A stretch of DNA of 64,000 bases from Endomicrobium sp. (GCA_031290155.1 JAITOB010000001.1:1-64000); one strand, 5' to 3'. Shown: positions 33,535 to 46,510, counted from the stretch's first letter. Numbers and translations: made by a program. The notes: generated by a model from the letters alone, not told the origin.

Positions 33535-35696
33535 AAAGAATATTAGCTATTTTTATTTTATGTTGTATGTTTTTGGTCAGTGCAAAAAGTTTATTTGCTG
33601 TAAATTATGAAGCCTATAAAATTTTCTTACAAGGTGTTTTTAATTTAAAAGCAAAACGTATAGATGCTGGAATTAAAAATTATGAAAAGGTTATAAGTTT
33701 AGATAAAAATGCTTTTGTAGTATATAAAGATTTAGTTTATCTTTACTGGCAGTTAGGCGATGCAGAAAAAGCGTTCCAGGCAGCTGACAAAATAAATGAA
33801 ATTGACAAAAACAATCCTCAAACAACAACTTTTTTAACCACGTTTTATCTTGTTGGAAACAAGCCTGACATAGCAAAACAATTTTGGGAAAGAACAATTA
33901 AGCTGGATCCTGAGAATGAAATGGCGACAGCTTCTATTGCGTCTTATTATTACTATGATAATAAATTTAAAGAATCCGCTAAATATTGGCAGAAATTCTT
34001 AGACCAACAGCCAAATAATTCTATAGGATATTTTTACATTGGAATGGCTCAAGAAAAACTTGACATGAATAACGAAGCTTTGGCTTCTTATAATAAGGTT
34101 ATACAGTTAAATCCTGAAATCGGAGACGCTTATATTTCAAAAGCTCGCATTTACGAGACATTAGGTAAATTTGATTTAGCGATAAAAGAATATGAAAAAT
34201 ATATTTCTATTTTTCCCAATAATACTGATGTACTCATTTGTCTTGGAAAATGTTATTATGAAATTCAAAATTATGCAAAAGCAAAAGATATTTTTTTAAA
34301 AGTAGAAAAAAGTTTTCCTAATAATATTATGGCTATTTACTGCCTTGGAATAATTTATGAAAAAACCGGACAAATAAATAAAGCAGTAGCCGAATTTGAA
34401 CGTCTTATTTTACAAGAAGATAAGAATATTATCCTGCTTTCAAAATTAGGATATTACTATTTAATGCTGAGAGATTACACAAGAGCCGAAAAGCAATTCT
34501 TAAAAGTATTGTATATGGAACCTTCCAATAATGAAATTCTTTATTCAATGGCTTTGAATTATATGGATTGGGGAAAATATGATAAAGCTGTAGAATATTT
34601 TAATAAAACTATAGAACTTATGCCTAATTTTCCAGAAGCTTATTTTTATTTAGGATTGACATACAATAAAAATAAAGATTTTGTAAATGCCGAGAAAGTT
34701 CTTTTAAAAGCAATACAACTAAACCCGGATAATTCAAAAGCTATGAATTATTTAGGCTATACTTATGCCGATAAAGGAATAAAATTTAACGAATCGGAGA
34801 CATTTCTTATAAGAGCTGTAACTTTGGAACCTAAAAACGGCGCGTATCTTGATTCTTTAGGTTGGCTTTACTATAGACAGGGTAAATTTGAAGATGCAGA
34901 AAAACTTTTGTTTTCAGCAGTAAATGTTACAAGAGATCCGATTATTTATGACCATTTAGGCGATACTTATTTTGCACTTGGAAAGACTAAGGAAGCTTGG
35001 ATGGCTTATGCGTTGTCTTACGATTTTAAACAAGACAAGGCAATTAAAAGGAAATTAGATTTTGTACAAGCCAAGATTCCAAAGGAAGAATTATATAAGC
35101 ATATGCTTTTGCGAAGCGAAAGTAATTATCTTAGAGTACTTTCCTTTAGAACAGGGTATAAGATAAGATTAAATTCCGGTTTTTTAAGTAAAAATATCTA
35201 TACTAATTTTTTTTATACAAAAGGTAGCAATATTAAAATAGATTTTCCAAATGTAATTATTCCCGGAGGCATACATATTTCCATATCAGACGAGCAGAAT
35301 AAAATTTCTCCTAAGGCTGTTAATCAGATTATTTCAAAAGAACTGTTTGATGTTATCTTGCAGCTATGTGAAGTTTTTAAGGGCAATTTTTATAAATACT
35401 TTGATGATGCTGAAGTAAGCGTAGAGGGAAAGCATATTACATATTCAAAAGACGAAGCTAAACTTACTTTAAATATAGATACGGCATTAATAGAAGAATT
35501 TTCACAGAATAATACAACTGTTAACGTTATAAAGTATGACAATTTTTTTATCTCAAAGATTCCTTCAAAAATTAGATTTAATTTTTCAGATATGAAAATT
35601 ACAGGGATATTAGAAGCTACTAAAATTTTTTATATATCAGAGTCTTCTTCTACGAAAAAAAATGAAAATAATTCTCAAAGCGCCGGCGAAAATTAA
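33531..35696 (+). CDS. TPR-repeat protein, predicted exported
   Basis: 721 aa; signal peptide; many TPR units (e.g. AYFYLGLTYNKNKDFVNAEKVLLKAIQLNPDN). Confidence 0.85.
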   Translation: MKRILAIFILCCMFLVSAKSLFAVNYEAYKIFLQGVFNLKAKRIDAGIKNYEKVISLDKNAFVVYKDLVYLYWQLGDAEKAFQAADKINEIDKNNPQTTTFLTTFYLVGNKPDIAKQFWERTIKLDPENEMATASIASYYYYDNKFKESAKYWQKFLDQQPNNSIGYFYIGMAQEKLDMNNEALASYNKVIQLNPEIGDAYISKARIYETLGKFDLAIKEYEKYISIFPNNTDVLICLGKCYYEIQNYAKAKDIFLKVEKSFPNNIMAIYCLGIIYEKTGQINKAVAEFERLILQEDKNIILLSKLGYYYLMLRDYTRAEKQFLKVLYMEPSNNEILYSMALNYMDWGKYDKAVEYFNKTIELMPNFPEAYFYLGLTYNKNKDFVNAEKVLLKAIQLNPDNSKAMNYLGYTYADKGIKFNESETFLIRAVTLEPKNGAYLDSLGWLYYRQGKFEDAEKLLFSAVNVTRDPIIYDHLGDTYFALGKTKEAWMAYALSYDFKQDKAIKRKLDFVQAKIPKEELYKHMLLRSESNYLRVLSFRTGYKIRLNSGFLSKNIYTNFFYTKGSNIKIDFPNVIIPGGIHISISDEQNKISPKAVNQIISKELFDVILQLCEVFKGNFYKYFDDAEVSVEGKHITYSKDEAKLTLNIDTALIEEFSQNNTTVNVIKYDNFFISKIPSKIRFNFSDMKITGILEATKIFYISESSSTKKNENNSQSAGEN

Positions 35697-36549
35697 TCTT
35701 TTCCTTGAAATTAAAAATAAAAGGACAGACGGATACCATAACTTAACAAGTATTATGCAAACTGTAAGTTTGTATGACGAGCTTTATTTTGAGCCTGCTA
35801 GAAAAGAGATTTCTTTTGAATGCAGCGATAAATTTTTGCCTGCAGGCGATGCGAATATTGTTTGTAAGGCGGTAAAAGCGGTAAAACAGTATTATGATAT
35901 AAATAAAGGAGTGAAAGTATATTTAAAAAAAGAAATTCCCGCGGGAGCGGGACTTGGCGGTGGATCTTCTGATGCCGCTGCAGTGATTAAAGCCTTAATT
36001 AAATTGTGGAATATAAAAACAACAAAATATGAGTTAGAACAAATTGCGGTGGAGCTTGGCGCCGATGTTCCTTTTTTTTTAACAGGGGGAACGGCTTTAT
36101 GTGAGGGCATAGGCGAAATAATTACTCCACTGAAAAGTATTGATAAGTTAAATATTATTATTGTAAATCCAAGCTTTAGCGTTTCTACTTCAAGCGTTTA
36201 TAGAAAAATTAAATGTCCATTGACAAATCAAGTAAAGATCCATACAATCAAAAATCTTATTTGCAATAATTTATTTAATACCAAAGAAGCTTTTAAAAGT
36301 TGTTTTAATAGACTTGAGGAATTTGTTTTTCCTGATTATCCTAAAATAGCAGAAATTAAAAAAGTTTTAAATAAATTAGGCTGCGTAAGTCTTATGTCCG
36401 GTTCTGGTTCAACAGTTTTTGGAATATTCAATTCTATTATTAAAACCAAACAACTGCAATGTAAATTGAGTAAATACAGCTGTAAAATTTGGTTTGTTAC
36501 TGCGGTAGATACCTCTTTTCATTCTTCATTTTTACTGTATAATTATTAA
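35662..36549 (+). CDS. ispE: 4-diphosphocytidyl-2-C-methyl-D-erythritol kinase
   Basis: 295 aa; APAKINLFLEIKNKRTDGYHNL, EIPAGAGLGGGSSDAAAVI, LGADVPFFLTGGTALCEGIGE, MSGSGSTVFGIF. Confidence 0.94.
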   Translation: MKIILKAPAKINLFLEIKNKRTDGYHNLTSIMQTVSLYDELYFEPARKEISFECSDKFLPAGDANIVCKAVKAVKQYYDINKGVKVYLKKEIPAGAGLGGGSSDAAAVIKALIKLWNIKTTKYELEQIAVELGADVPFFLTGGTALCEGIGEIITPLKSIDKLNIIIVNPSFSVSTSSVYRKIKCPLTNQVKIHTIKNLICNNLFNTKEAFKSCFNRLEEFVFPDYPKIAEIKKVLNKLGCVSLMSGSGSTVFGIFNSIIKTKQLQCKLSKYSCKIWFVTAVDTSFHSSFLLYNY

Positions 36550-36554
36550 AGAAT

Positions 36555-36625
36555 TCCGGGATTGTGTAATGGTAGCACAAGGGATTTTGGATCCCTTTGT
36601 CTAGGTTCGAATCCTAGTCCCGGAG
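36555..36625 (+). tRNA. tRNA-Gln (anticodon TTG)
   Basis: tccgggattgtgtaatggtagcacaagggattttggatccctttgtctaggttcgaatcctagtcccggag; cloverleaf arms pair. Confidence 0.95.
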
Positions 36626-37183
36626 TTTTTGTTCAAAGGTATTGTTGTATATATGATATTAAATAAATAATTAATCTTGATAAAACACACATATTTAACT
36701 GATTGTTACCCCCACCAGGCTTGCTGTAAAATATTTAATTAAAAGATGTAATAAACCTATACAGTGTCGTTTATTATAGCGGTATCGCCTTTAGTGTCTG
36801 TATTTTTAGGTTCATTAGAGAGTAAGTGCAATACCGCCTCAACCTATACTTGTCCCTAGGACATCAATAGCATTTACCGGTTTTTTTATTCCCTCTTACT
36901 TTTACACTTTTTAATTTGTCTACAGATAAAATACGTAAAGGGTTGCATTAATTTCATTGGTTCCTTTATTGTATTCTTTCGGGTTAGCATACACTTATGG
37001 GAACGTTCTTTTCAGAAATAGAGAAGTAACAAAACAATTTATGAATTAATTATTATAAAAGTAAATAAATGAAAAATTTTTACGTCAGAGTATATAAAAT
37101 TTATAAAAATTAAAACAATGAAAAGGCTTAAAAATAATTATTGTGACTTAACGTTTTTATGAAATATTTAACATAATAAGTTG

Positions 37184-38591
37184 TTATATGTTAGAAGTAG
37201 AAGCTGCGACTAAATTTTTCGCGTGTTCTAGCGCAGGTTGTGTTATCTTTTCGCCGGGTATCATTCTTGCAATTTCTTCAATATGTTCTGTTTTTGTGAG
37301 CATCTTTGCTTTTGTATAAGTTCTTGAATTTTTGTTTTCCTTATAAATTTTTATATGAGTTTTTGCAAATGCTGCAACTTGTGCAAGGTGTGTTATAGAA
37401 AATACTTGCTTACTTTTTGAAAGCTCAATGAGTTTTTCCCCTATTCTTTTACCTTTATCGGCACAAAACATAAATTCTGCTGAATCACAGCCGTTTGCAG
37501 ACAATGCTTTTTTCAAATTTAACATTAAATACAGCATTTATATCTAAATCAAAAAGTTTTCTTGTACTGATTTTGTAAATATTTTAGCAGCTTTCTGTCT
37601 TTTTATGCTTATTTTTCACATATACCAGATAAGCTTTTTGTTTTGGATTCAAGTTCTTGTTTAAGTTTTTCCAAATCGTTTTTATAATTGCTTAAAGAAT
37701 TCAGTTCATCAACAATTTTATTTTTATATTCAATAATTGCTTCAATATTGTCTCCGTATTTTTTCAGTTTTTTTATAAGGTCTATTCTCTTTCAATATAA
37801 TCATTTAATTTTTACGGATCCAGGCGTTTTTTGAAGAAATATATTCAATTCCTTTGTAGGCTTCTTCAACGTCATGGTATGCTTGTTCTATCAGAGATAA
37901 TATTTCTGAAGCATCCGCTCCGTAAGAGTTGATTGTTCCAATATTTTTTTGCTTTCGAAATATCGTCTAAAACCGCATCTTCACAAGAATATAATCTTTC
38001 AATAACTTCCTGCGACAAAAAACTTATTTTTTCTGCATTTTTTAGTTTAGTAAGCTCTGCTTCAAGTTTTGATTTTAAGTTTTTATGTATTTATGCAAAG
38101 CTGATGCTTTTTCAAACAACGGTTTGATATCTTTAATTTCATTGTCTAAAATTTCAAGCCGCGCTTCTAAATTTAGAAGCGAATGTTTTGCATCCTGACC
38201 GTGAAAATCTATGAGCAGTTCTGCGAGAGCTTCTAACACCGATAAACTTACAAGAGAATCATTTATAAAACTTTTGCTTTTTCCGGTATTTTCTATGGTT
38301 CTGCGTATTAAAACAATATTATCATCTGAAGGGATTGAAAAATGATTTAAAAAATCAATAATTTTAGAACTAGCATATTTAAATGAAGCAGTTATTGTAC
38401 ACATTGGAGCCCCCTGAACGTATAGATGACAAATCTGCTTTTGTGCCGGCAAGCAATTCAATTGATTTAATTAAAATGGATTTGCCTGATCCTGTTTCTC
38501 CTGTAATAATTGTCAGACCATCAGAGAAATCAATTGTTATAGGCAGTATGTAATCTTCAAAAGAAAGCATTATTTGTACAAATTCTACCAT
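37184..38591 (-). pseudogene. recN: DNA repair protein RecN, frameshifts and internal deletion
   Basis: FSDGLTIITGETGSGKSILIKSIELLAGTKADLSSIRSG (Walker A), SFINDSLVSLSVLEALAELLIDFHGQDAKHSLL, and C-terminal GEKLIELSKSKQVFSITHLAQVAAFAKTHIKIYKENKNSRTYTKAK...HIEEIARMIPGEKITQPALEHAKNLV. Confidence 0.85.
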
Positions 38592-41500
38592 ATCTATTGC
38601 AGAAGAAAGTCCTTTATTTGTAATTTTTTGACTGCCATAGTAATAGTTTTCATTTATAGCCAGTTCAATGGATATTAGATGATTTTTTATTATGTCTAAA
38701 GCATTCCCGCTAAGAATGTCTCGTAATCTGCCAAATCTGCCTTTTGCCTCATCGGCGCTCTTATCAAATGCTTTCCTCATAATATATTCTACACTTTCGG
38801 TGTTATTAATATTTTGATTTGTATTAAAATCTTCGCTGTCAAAAGCGCCGCGTGGCTGCAGCACTGCGTTTAATTCAGTTTTTACTGCTCTGCGTCATTA
38901 TATTTGTTGCTTTCTTCAAATATTTTTGCAAAAGCGCTTTTATTAATGCTTTTAAGCAAAGCGTTTTTAATGCTGTTTGACATTTTTATTTCTATGGAAG
39001 AACTTTGTTCTCCTATAACTGCTATATATTCTCCGCCTGGGATTTTTTTATAAGTTGATCCATTGTATTAAAATGTTTCACGGCAACCTGTTCGCCTTGT
39101 ATTGTAATTACAGTTTCGGCGACATTTGCAGCAATCATTTTATTATATATTGCTTCGGCGTTAATAACTTCTGCTATTTTCATAGCTTTGCCGACAATTT
39201 CTGCTGAAGGCGAATTGTTATTTTCTCCATTACGGCAGCCGCGCGCGTAAAGCTCATAGATGTACCTTGTCAGCAATAACTCTGCTTACACTGTTGAGAG
39301 ATGCATTAAGAACGGAACCAAAATTCCATCACGCTTACAGTTCATTTTTTAAATGACCTCTTATCGTAGATCCATAACATAATAACGACCGTATTGGGGG
39401 TCGTTATTATGCGGCTGCAAGTTTTTCTATATTGGTTTTTTTGACCATCTTCTTTAAATTCTTGAATGCTTACAACTTTCATTCCGACAAAATCCAGAAA
39501 TTTACTTACTGGTTTTTCGAAACTTGTATAAATTGATAAATCGCCGTTACCCACAAGTATTTCTAAATTTGCAGCGCTGCCTAATAAAACTCTGGCTATT
39601 GCAGTGTCTATTGCCAGTGCTATAGTTTTGCCTTCTCCCATTTCGAGAGCTGTATTAGTATCATTTTGTAGAGTTGTTGCTATTTCCGACTGTGCAACGC
39701 GTATGCCCGAACCGCCGAAAACACCCAATAGTTTTACCACTTCATTCATAAATATTCTTAACACGTTTACGCCTTGCTCTCCTTCTATGCCGTTAATTAA
39801 AGTTCTTAAATTATCTAAAACGTTATCATTTAGTTTTGCTGCTGTTGCTCTTCTGTCTTTATCGTCAACAATTGTGTTTCTGAAACGGTATTTTTTTAAT
39901 AAAATCAAAAACTAAAGTCGCAGCTCCGTATTCTCCATAGAAATTATTGCGCATAACACTGAACTTATTTTGTAATAATTTTAATCTTGGGAGCAGAGAT
40001 TCTATATCCGGATATCCCGATATATCTAAATATTGTTTAATTCTAGGGTTATTAGAAAGGGCGTCTTCGTTAACTATCCCATTATTTAAACCCCTTTTCA
40101 CAGCTTTTTCTATATAGCTTACCGCGGCGTCTAAAGCGTCTTTATATTTATTTTCATTAAGTTTAAATTCGACATTTTCAACGGCGGCGATATTTTCTAA
40201 TAAAATATACAAGTCGGCATCGGACATTTCTATTGGTGTTCCAGAACTGTTTTGAGAAAAATGACTAGCTTTAAGATGCTTAAACAATGATAAGCTCCTA
40301 TTCCTGTTTGCTTCAGCTGAAAAAAGTCTTATCAGCTTAATAGGATTATTAGAATAATCGTTCATTATTGCTTCCAGCCTTCTAATATCTATGCTTCTTT
40401 CAATATTTTGGATAAGCTGTTCTGCTTTATAATTTCCAATAAGTTCTCTAATAGCCTGTTTAGATTTTTCTGTTATTCTATTGATCTTTGATAGGATATA
40501 ATCGTTATAGTTTAACAATCGCATCATTGTGCCTGCGGTTTCTTCTGCTATAAAAACATTTAGATTCTGTTGTACAGCAGTTAAAATCTGATTAGGTAAA
40601 CCCTATTCAATGATATAGAGTTCAGATCGCCTTTTAACGTTACGTTATCATATATGGCATCTTTTATTTTAAGTGTAAGCTGCATAGAATTAATATTTCC
40701 AGAAACATCCGTTATTACAAAATGACGGCTGTTTAATATTAATTCCTTGCCGTCAGAATTTTGAATTGTAATGTTAGTGATAGCAGATATACGGTCGTGT
40801 ACATTTTGTATAGTATTCAAAGACTGGGCAAGAGTTCTTTTTGAATCAAAAATATCAAGGGTGTTAGTCCAGAGTGTTCTTATAAATCCTGGAACGCTTT
40901 CTTTTATTTCCGCTTTCATTCCTTTGGCAATTTCCGGAGTAATTGTATTGTGCAAGTCGTTAATTTTTCTTCTTGTGGCAAAATCTTGTTTGCAACAAGT
41001 AATCAACTCCGTTTGTATTGAATATAAGCCTGAAATCTCTTGCGCTTAAATTTGTATTTGAGGATAACGCATTAAGGTATTTGACGAACTCAATATCTGC
41101 CTGCGGATATAGTTCTTGCATGCTGTCAAGTTCAATAGTTTCCTCATCAGACAATTTCTCTGATTCATTAGATTTACGAGTAAGTTCTTGAATCCGTTCT
41201 ATATTTTTTATAATCTTGTCTATTAGTTTCATATAATTGTCTCTAAATTCTTCATCAGCTTTTTCCTGCGTTGTATCAATTTCAGATTCTTGAAAGTTCT
41301 TACCGTTAAATAGCCCCTGGAAAATAAAACCTGTCTGAGAATCCCAAACAATACATTTCTGATTGATGCAGTTAAACTGTCTCCGACAAATGATTCGTAT
41401 AAACTTTTCAATATCGGAGTTTGGTTTAACGCTGCCTCGCCAAATGCGTTAAGTCTTTCCACTATCGTACCAAAACGGGGATTCTCAATTGATGAAATAT

Positions 41501-44500
41501 TACCGCTGAGTATATTTTATGCCGTAAGATTCTGTTATTTCATTTCCATTCTCATCTTTAACTGTAATTGTAGAATCTTTTCCTTGATATCCAAATTTAC
41601 TTTTAGCTAATGCGCAAATCCTAATAAGTTATCAAGCCCTTTGAAAAATCCAAAATCTTTGAGAGATTTTTTGCAGCGTTTGAATTTTTGCCTGCAATTA
41701 CGGAATAGTCTAGCAAAGCAATGAGATAAATCATTTGTGTATTGAATATTGTCATTTGCTGCATAATGATAAGAGAATTGACATATAATTTTGAGGGGCT
41801 TATCGAATTAATTATTGATGATAACTTTGATTTAAGGAATTTTCTGCTGTACTCGCCTTTTATTAAAGAATTACTAAAACCAAAACCGATTGCCGCTCCT
41901 AATAAAGCGCCTTCCCATAAAGGAGTATTAACTATTCCAAGCGTATTTAGAACGCCTATTATACAAACGCCTACGGCTGCGCCGGCAAAAGCTGTTCCCA
42001 GACTTTGAAAAGCATATTTAAATCAAAACTGCTTCTGCTGTAATCGGTCAACCCAAACATAGGAGAATATTTTCTTTGATTGTATCTTTATAAAATCTCC
42101 TATCTTTTCTTTAATACTGTCGCTTGAAAAAATATTACCCATACTTTTTGCAGAATTTTAATATTAAAATCTTTTATAACAAATTCTTTAGTATTTGCAG
42201 CTTCCATTAACGGCGATATGATATTTAAAGATATACATCGCATTTAATCCGCCTTCAATGTCGCCTTTTTTACATTTTCATAAAAATTTCTGACAATTGT
42301 AAACGTTATCCACGAATTTAAAGCTATTTTTCCTGTATTAAATATACCTGTAAAATACTTTTTAATACGTTTGAATTATTACCCAGAAATGCAGTTATAT
42401 CCAAAGTCGCATCTTTAGCTGCTAAGCCGGCTGTTTCTTTAGATGTTTCTTCTACTAATTCATTTACTTCTCCGGCAAGCTCTTTTGTTACATTTTTCGT
42501 TATAAACTCTGCTTGGATTCCTATACTGAAACCGCCCAGCAATCCTGTAAACATACCTTCCGCAAAATTCTCCCATTCGTCTGTTCTCCATTTTGCCTTT
42601 AGTAATGACTGCATTAGCAATAGAAGAGATAACAACACTCCTGGCAGCAACGCTGCTTCCAATGGATCCGCTGCCACATCGTTAATGCTGTAGTGATTAC
42701 GGCAAAAATACGTTAAGCGTTCCTGCTAGAATTAGTTGATTTCTCTTTTCAATATCTTTTTCTTTTGCCGCTTGTTCAAAAGCGTTTATTGCTGAAGAGG
42801 TAAGTGTAAACACAGCATTCGCCATTGTAAATGCTCCGGTAACTTCTACTATAAGAGCTACCGAAGCATCCGCTCCTGACGGTCCGTCAATGAATGACGA
42901 AACATGCCGTACTCATAGCTAAAATAAATGTGCCTGCGCTGATAAAGCTTGCCGCTATCATTTGTGTGGCTACTTTAGAGGCATTTTACCTTTAGGATCT
43001 ACGTCTTTCATGGGTCAAATAGCCGTTTACTATAACTGCCCACTTTTTAACGCCGTCGCCCAATAGCTTGCCAAACTTGCTGAATTCTCCTAATATTTCC
43101 GATAAAACCCCTCCGATAAACGCTTGCAGCTAGAGACAGATATATTGCAAAAGCTGCCGTTACAAGAGCAGCAAGCGCAGAGCCTAAAGCAATAAAATCC
43201 GGGGACCGAATCTCTGAATTTGTCCCATTTACTCATTCCAATCCAGTCTAAGCTGTTGTCTGCTTTAATTTTTACTTCATATCTTGTTTTATTTCCATCC
43301 GGCAAAACTGACCCTTTTTCAAAATCAGAACCCGGCGACCATAAGTAAGCAGCTAAAGCTGTCTTTGAGAGACCCAAGCTGCTGATATTATTGAAGTCTC
43401 CGGTTACATTGTAAATTGTCCCGCCATTTGCGCCATCGCGGGAAGAACTTGTCTTGCCTTCAAAATGTGTATCGTCAGGATTTATTTTTATCTTTATTTG
43501 CAGATGATGAAGAACTTATGTCGTCAGATTTAGGAATATCTATATCCGTGTTTTCAATATGTAACGTCCCTTTTATGCTTGCAGTATATGTCATCTTGTC
43601 GTTTTTATCTTTTTATCTTAAAATTTTAACTACGGAACCGGCAGCTTTAAAATATCCGTCGCCTTCGCTATTTCCTCCGTGCGTCCGATCTTTATTTATG
43701 CTGAAACCGTTATCTGTAAGATGTAAATATAAATTGTTTACTAAAGTATATTCTCCAAGACTATTACTTTTTAGTTTTAGAGCGCTGGCTGCGATAGTAC
43801 TGTATATAGTTGTGCCGTATACAGGGTACAGGGTTGCCGTCTTTGTCATGTCCTATAATTTCATTACCTGCGGCTATTTGTACATCTGTGGTATTTACAA
43901 TTATAATATAGTTTCTTTATCTAATGCTTTTCCCAGACAAATTTCTTCTCCTGCAATGCAGTTCTTTATCGCTAAATGCCCATCCGTCCGGTAAAGATAT
44001 CGTTATATTTATATCTTCACTAGCATAAGCTGATAAAATAAAACCTTTATTTGTTCTATTTTCTCCTTTAAGCGTCAACGTGGTTCCAAAATTAATGTCT
44101 GCCTGATATATATGTCACCCTGCCCGCGTTCCGTCAAGAATGTATCCCGCTTTTACTTCGACTTGCGCGCTTGCAGTCTGTGGATCTTAGAATATCGGTA
44201 ACCGAAGAAGGATTGCCGTACATTATAATCGTTTTATAATTAAACGTTCCGTCTAGTTTTACATTTCCTATTTTATTTTGTTATTATCTCCAGCTGATAA
44301 ATTGGGTGTTTTTGACAGCGTCAAAACCGTAAATAAAACCATTTGAAGCGGTCAAGTATGTTCCAGCGTAGGTCATAAATCCGGTTTTTATATATAATAT
44401 AAACGATGGGGGATTTATTAGATGAATTATCAGAAGAAATTTTTAAAGTTGATCCTGCAAGAGCTTCCGTGTCAAAGCCTATAATTTCAGCTTCCCATTT

Positions 44501-46510
44501 ACCATTAAAAGATTGTTTGACGGTAATTTTGCTGCCAGCTCCTGTTCCGTATAGCCGTTTGAATCTTCAGTAATTATTCCGCTGTTCCAATTGTCTCTCC
44601 TGGGAGCAGCGCTGCCTTCCGAATAGCTGCCGCTTTGAGGAGGTTGTTGCTTTTTATCTTTCTTTTTTGATAAACGCTTTCGCTTTCATTCGTTAAGTAT
44701 ATATTAGCGCTGGATTTTAAGGATATATTTCCGTTGGGTATTGTGTACATATATTCCCATATGACATCCTGTCCTTCATATTTGCCTTGCACGCCGAAAA
44801 CTGTATATTTGCTTCCGTCTGTGCGCGTAACCTTGCATCCTTTTGCTGTGCTTATTGAATCTTCTATTGTTAACCTGTATTCAGGTATTGTTATATCTTC
44901 AGTAACTGCATTTTGGTCGGCGTTATAAACAAGCAAACCAGTATCTCGATTAAATTTTTGTTTTTTTATAATTTTTTCTTTTCCGGACCAGTCTGCGGTT
45001 ACAGTAATCATTTTATAATAGATACCGAGAACAAAATTATCATACCTTGAAACATCAACTTTTTCAGTAGTCAAAACCTGTCCGCTTTGCCCGGAAACTT
45101 TAGAACCTTTATTTGACTGCAGTAGAGATATTGTTTTATCTAAATAGCTATTTCTTTTGCTATTTAGGCTAAAACTGCAAGAGCTTCTTGTTGATTTCCT
45201 AATGATTGTTTTGTTGTAGAGTTTTTTATCTCTATATTACCTTCTTTCATAGTTTTTAAATCGGACACATATTTTTTAGCTTCTGATTTTAATTCATTTA
45301 CTTTTTTCTATTCCGTGGTGATACACATTATATTCATGATGAACGGTTTTAGCGAACTTATCAAAGAAATCATAAAATGCATCTTTACCCATACTGGCAA
45401 GTTTGTCTATAAGCTGGCTGAATGCCGCATCAATTTTACTTCTATTCCATATCCATCCGGCGGAGGGTGAGGGGGAGATTGCTCCCCAGTAATAACTACC
45501 TCCAGCCCTTCGTACATATTTTCAAGGGTTTTAATCATTGAATTCTTGCAGCTAGCGCTTTCTGTAGTCTTGTCGCTTATTTCTTTTAATATTATTTATA
45601 TCGTCTTTACTAAGTCCGGCGTTGAATGATTCGTCATCCGCATCTTCATTAATCATAAGTCCTTGTATCTGCTCCGAACAGCAGATACAATTTTGCCGCT
45701 ACTATTTCTAAAATCTTTACTTGTAAATGCTTCAAAACCCTTAATTTCGTTAAAGTAAAAAACACCCCGCTATCAGTTCTTACAACGTCCATTTTACCGG
45801 CTTTATAAGCTGCTAATACCATCTACAGATTGCGTTGATTTTGAGGTATGTTTGCAGACAGATTATCAGATGGTTTTTCTGTTCCTAATACGCTTGGCAA
45901 CAATTCATTTTCTCGTTTAATATTTGTTGGTTCCTGTATCCGATCCGCGTTATTATTTTATTATTTTCATTTAAGTTGAGGGCTTGCTTTGTTTATCCTC
46001 CGGGCGACTGGATTGAAACAGCGTTTTTAGTGCTGATTTGCGCTATTGACTGAGGGGGCACGACACCGGAGAATTAATTTTATCCGCAGACTGCGCTTTC
46101 ATTGCCATAGGCGGAGTATATTGTTCACTGCAATAACAGCTTTAGGAATTTGCGGATTTCCTTGTTTATTTATAGAAGATAATTTATTTTTTACAGTTTT
46201 TGTATATCTTTCATCGTAAATATATTCCTCGTCTTTATTTATAATATTTGTTTGCTGTCCTTTTGGTCCCAGTAGCCCTTAACTTCATATTATCCATTTT
46301 CATTATTTTCTCCAATTTTTATTTTATCTTTTAAATCCTGTGTCTGCGCTTACACTATGCAGCTTCTCATCCTGAGATAATACCGTAGTCTGGTCTGTTT
46401 GTATTTATTTCAGTATTTATCGCGCCTTCTTCATTGCTTGTAAAAGCAGGCAGATTAACTGCATTTAACATAAAACATACAATGACAAGCATTGCTATGT
46501 TTTTGGTCAT
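38592..46510 (-). pseudogene. Giant exported protein with SecA-DEAD-like ATPase segment, heavily frameshifted (boundaries approximate)
   Basis: Continuous minus-strand coding fragments: signal peptide MTKNIAMLVIVCFMLNAVNLPAFTSNEEG (ATG at 46510); beta-rich fragments (ORF 44574-45074 etc.); hydrophobic Gly/Ala/Leu-rich fragments (42324-42677, 43090-43377); helical fragments (39865-41462); ALEMGEGKTIALAIDTAIARVLLGSAANLEILVGNGDLSIYTSFEKPVSKFLDFVGMKVVSIQE (39342-39908), resembling SecA EMKTGEGKT...VNDYLA..D...FLGL.V. Confidence 0.55.
39378..39411. repeat. Perfect 13-bp inverted repeat with 8-nt loop
   Basis: CATAATAACGACC-GTATTGGG-GGTCGTTATTATG inside the SecA-like pseudogene. Confidence 0.85.

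Noticed and set aside
36640-37160. Possible transporter remnant on minus strand (..KPVNAIDVLGTSIG*GGIALTL..)
   Set aside because: Too short and degenerate to assign to a family by eye.
39342-39908. Housekeeping secA
   Set aside because: Only the nucleotide-binding motif region resembles SecA, surrounding fragments do not, and the locus begins with a signal peptide; not the canonical translocase gene.
41742-42008. Plus-strand ORF inside the giant minus-strand pseudogene
   Set aside because: Antisense shadow of the minus-strand coding fragments; same applies to ORFs 39604-39915, 40771-41049, 43416-43994 and 44734-44928.
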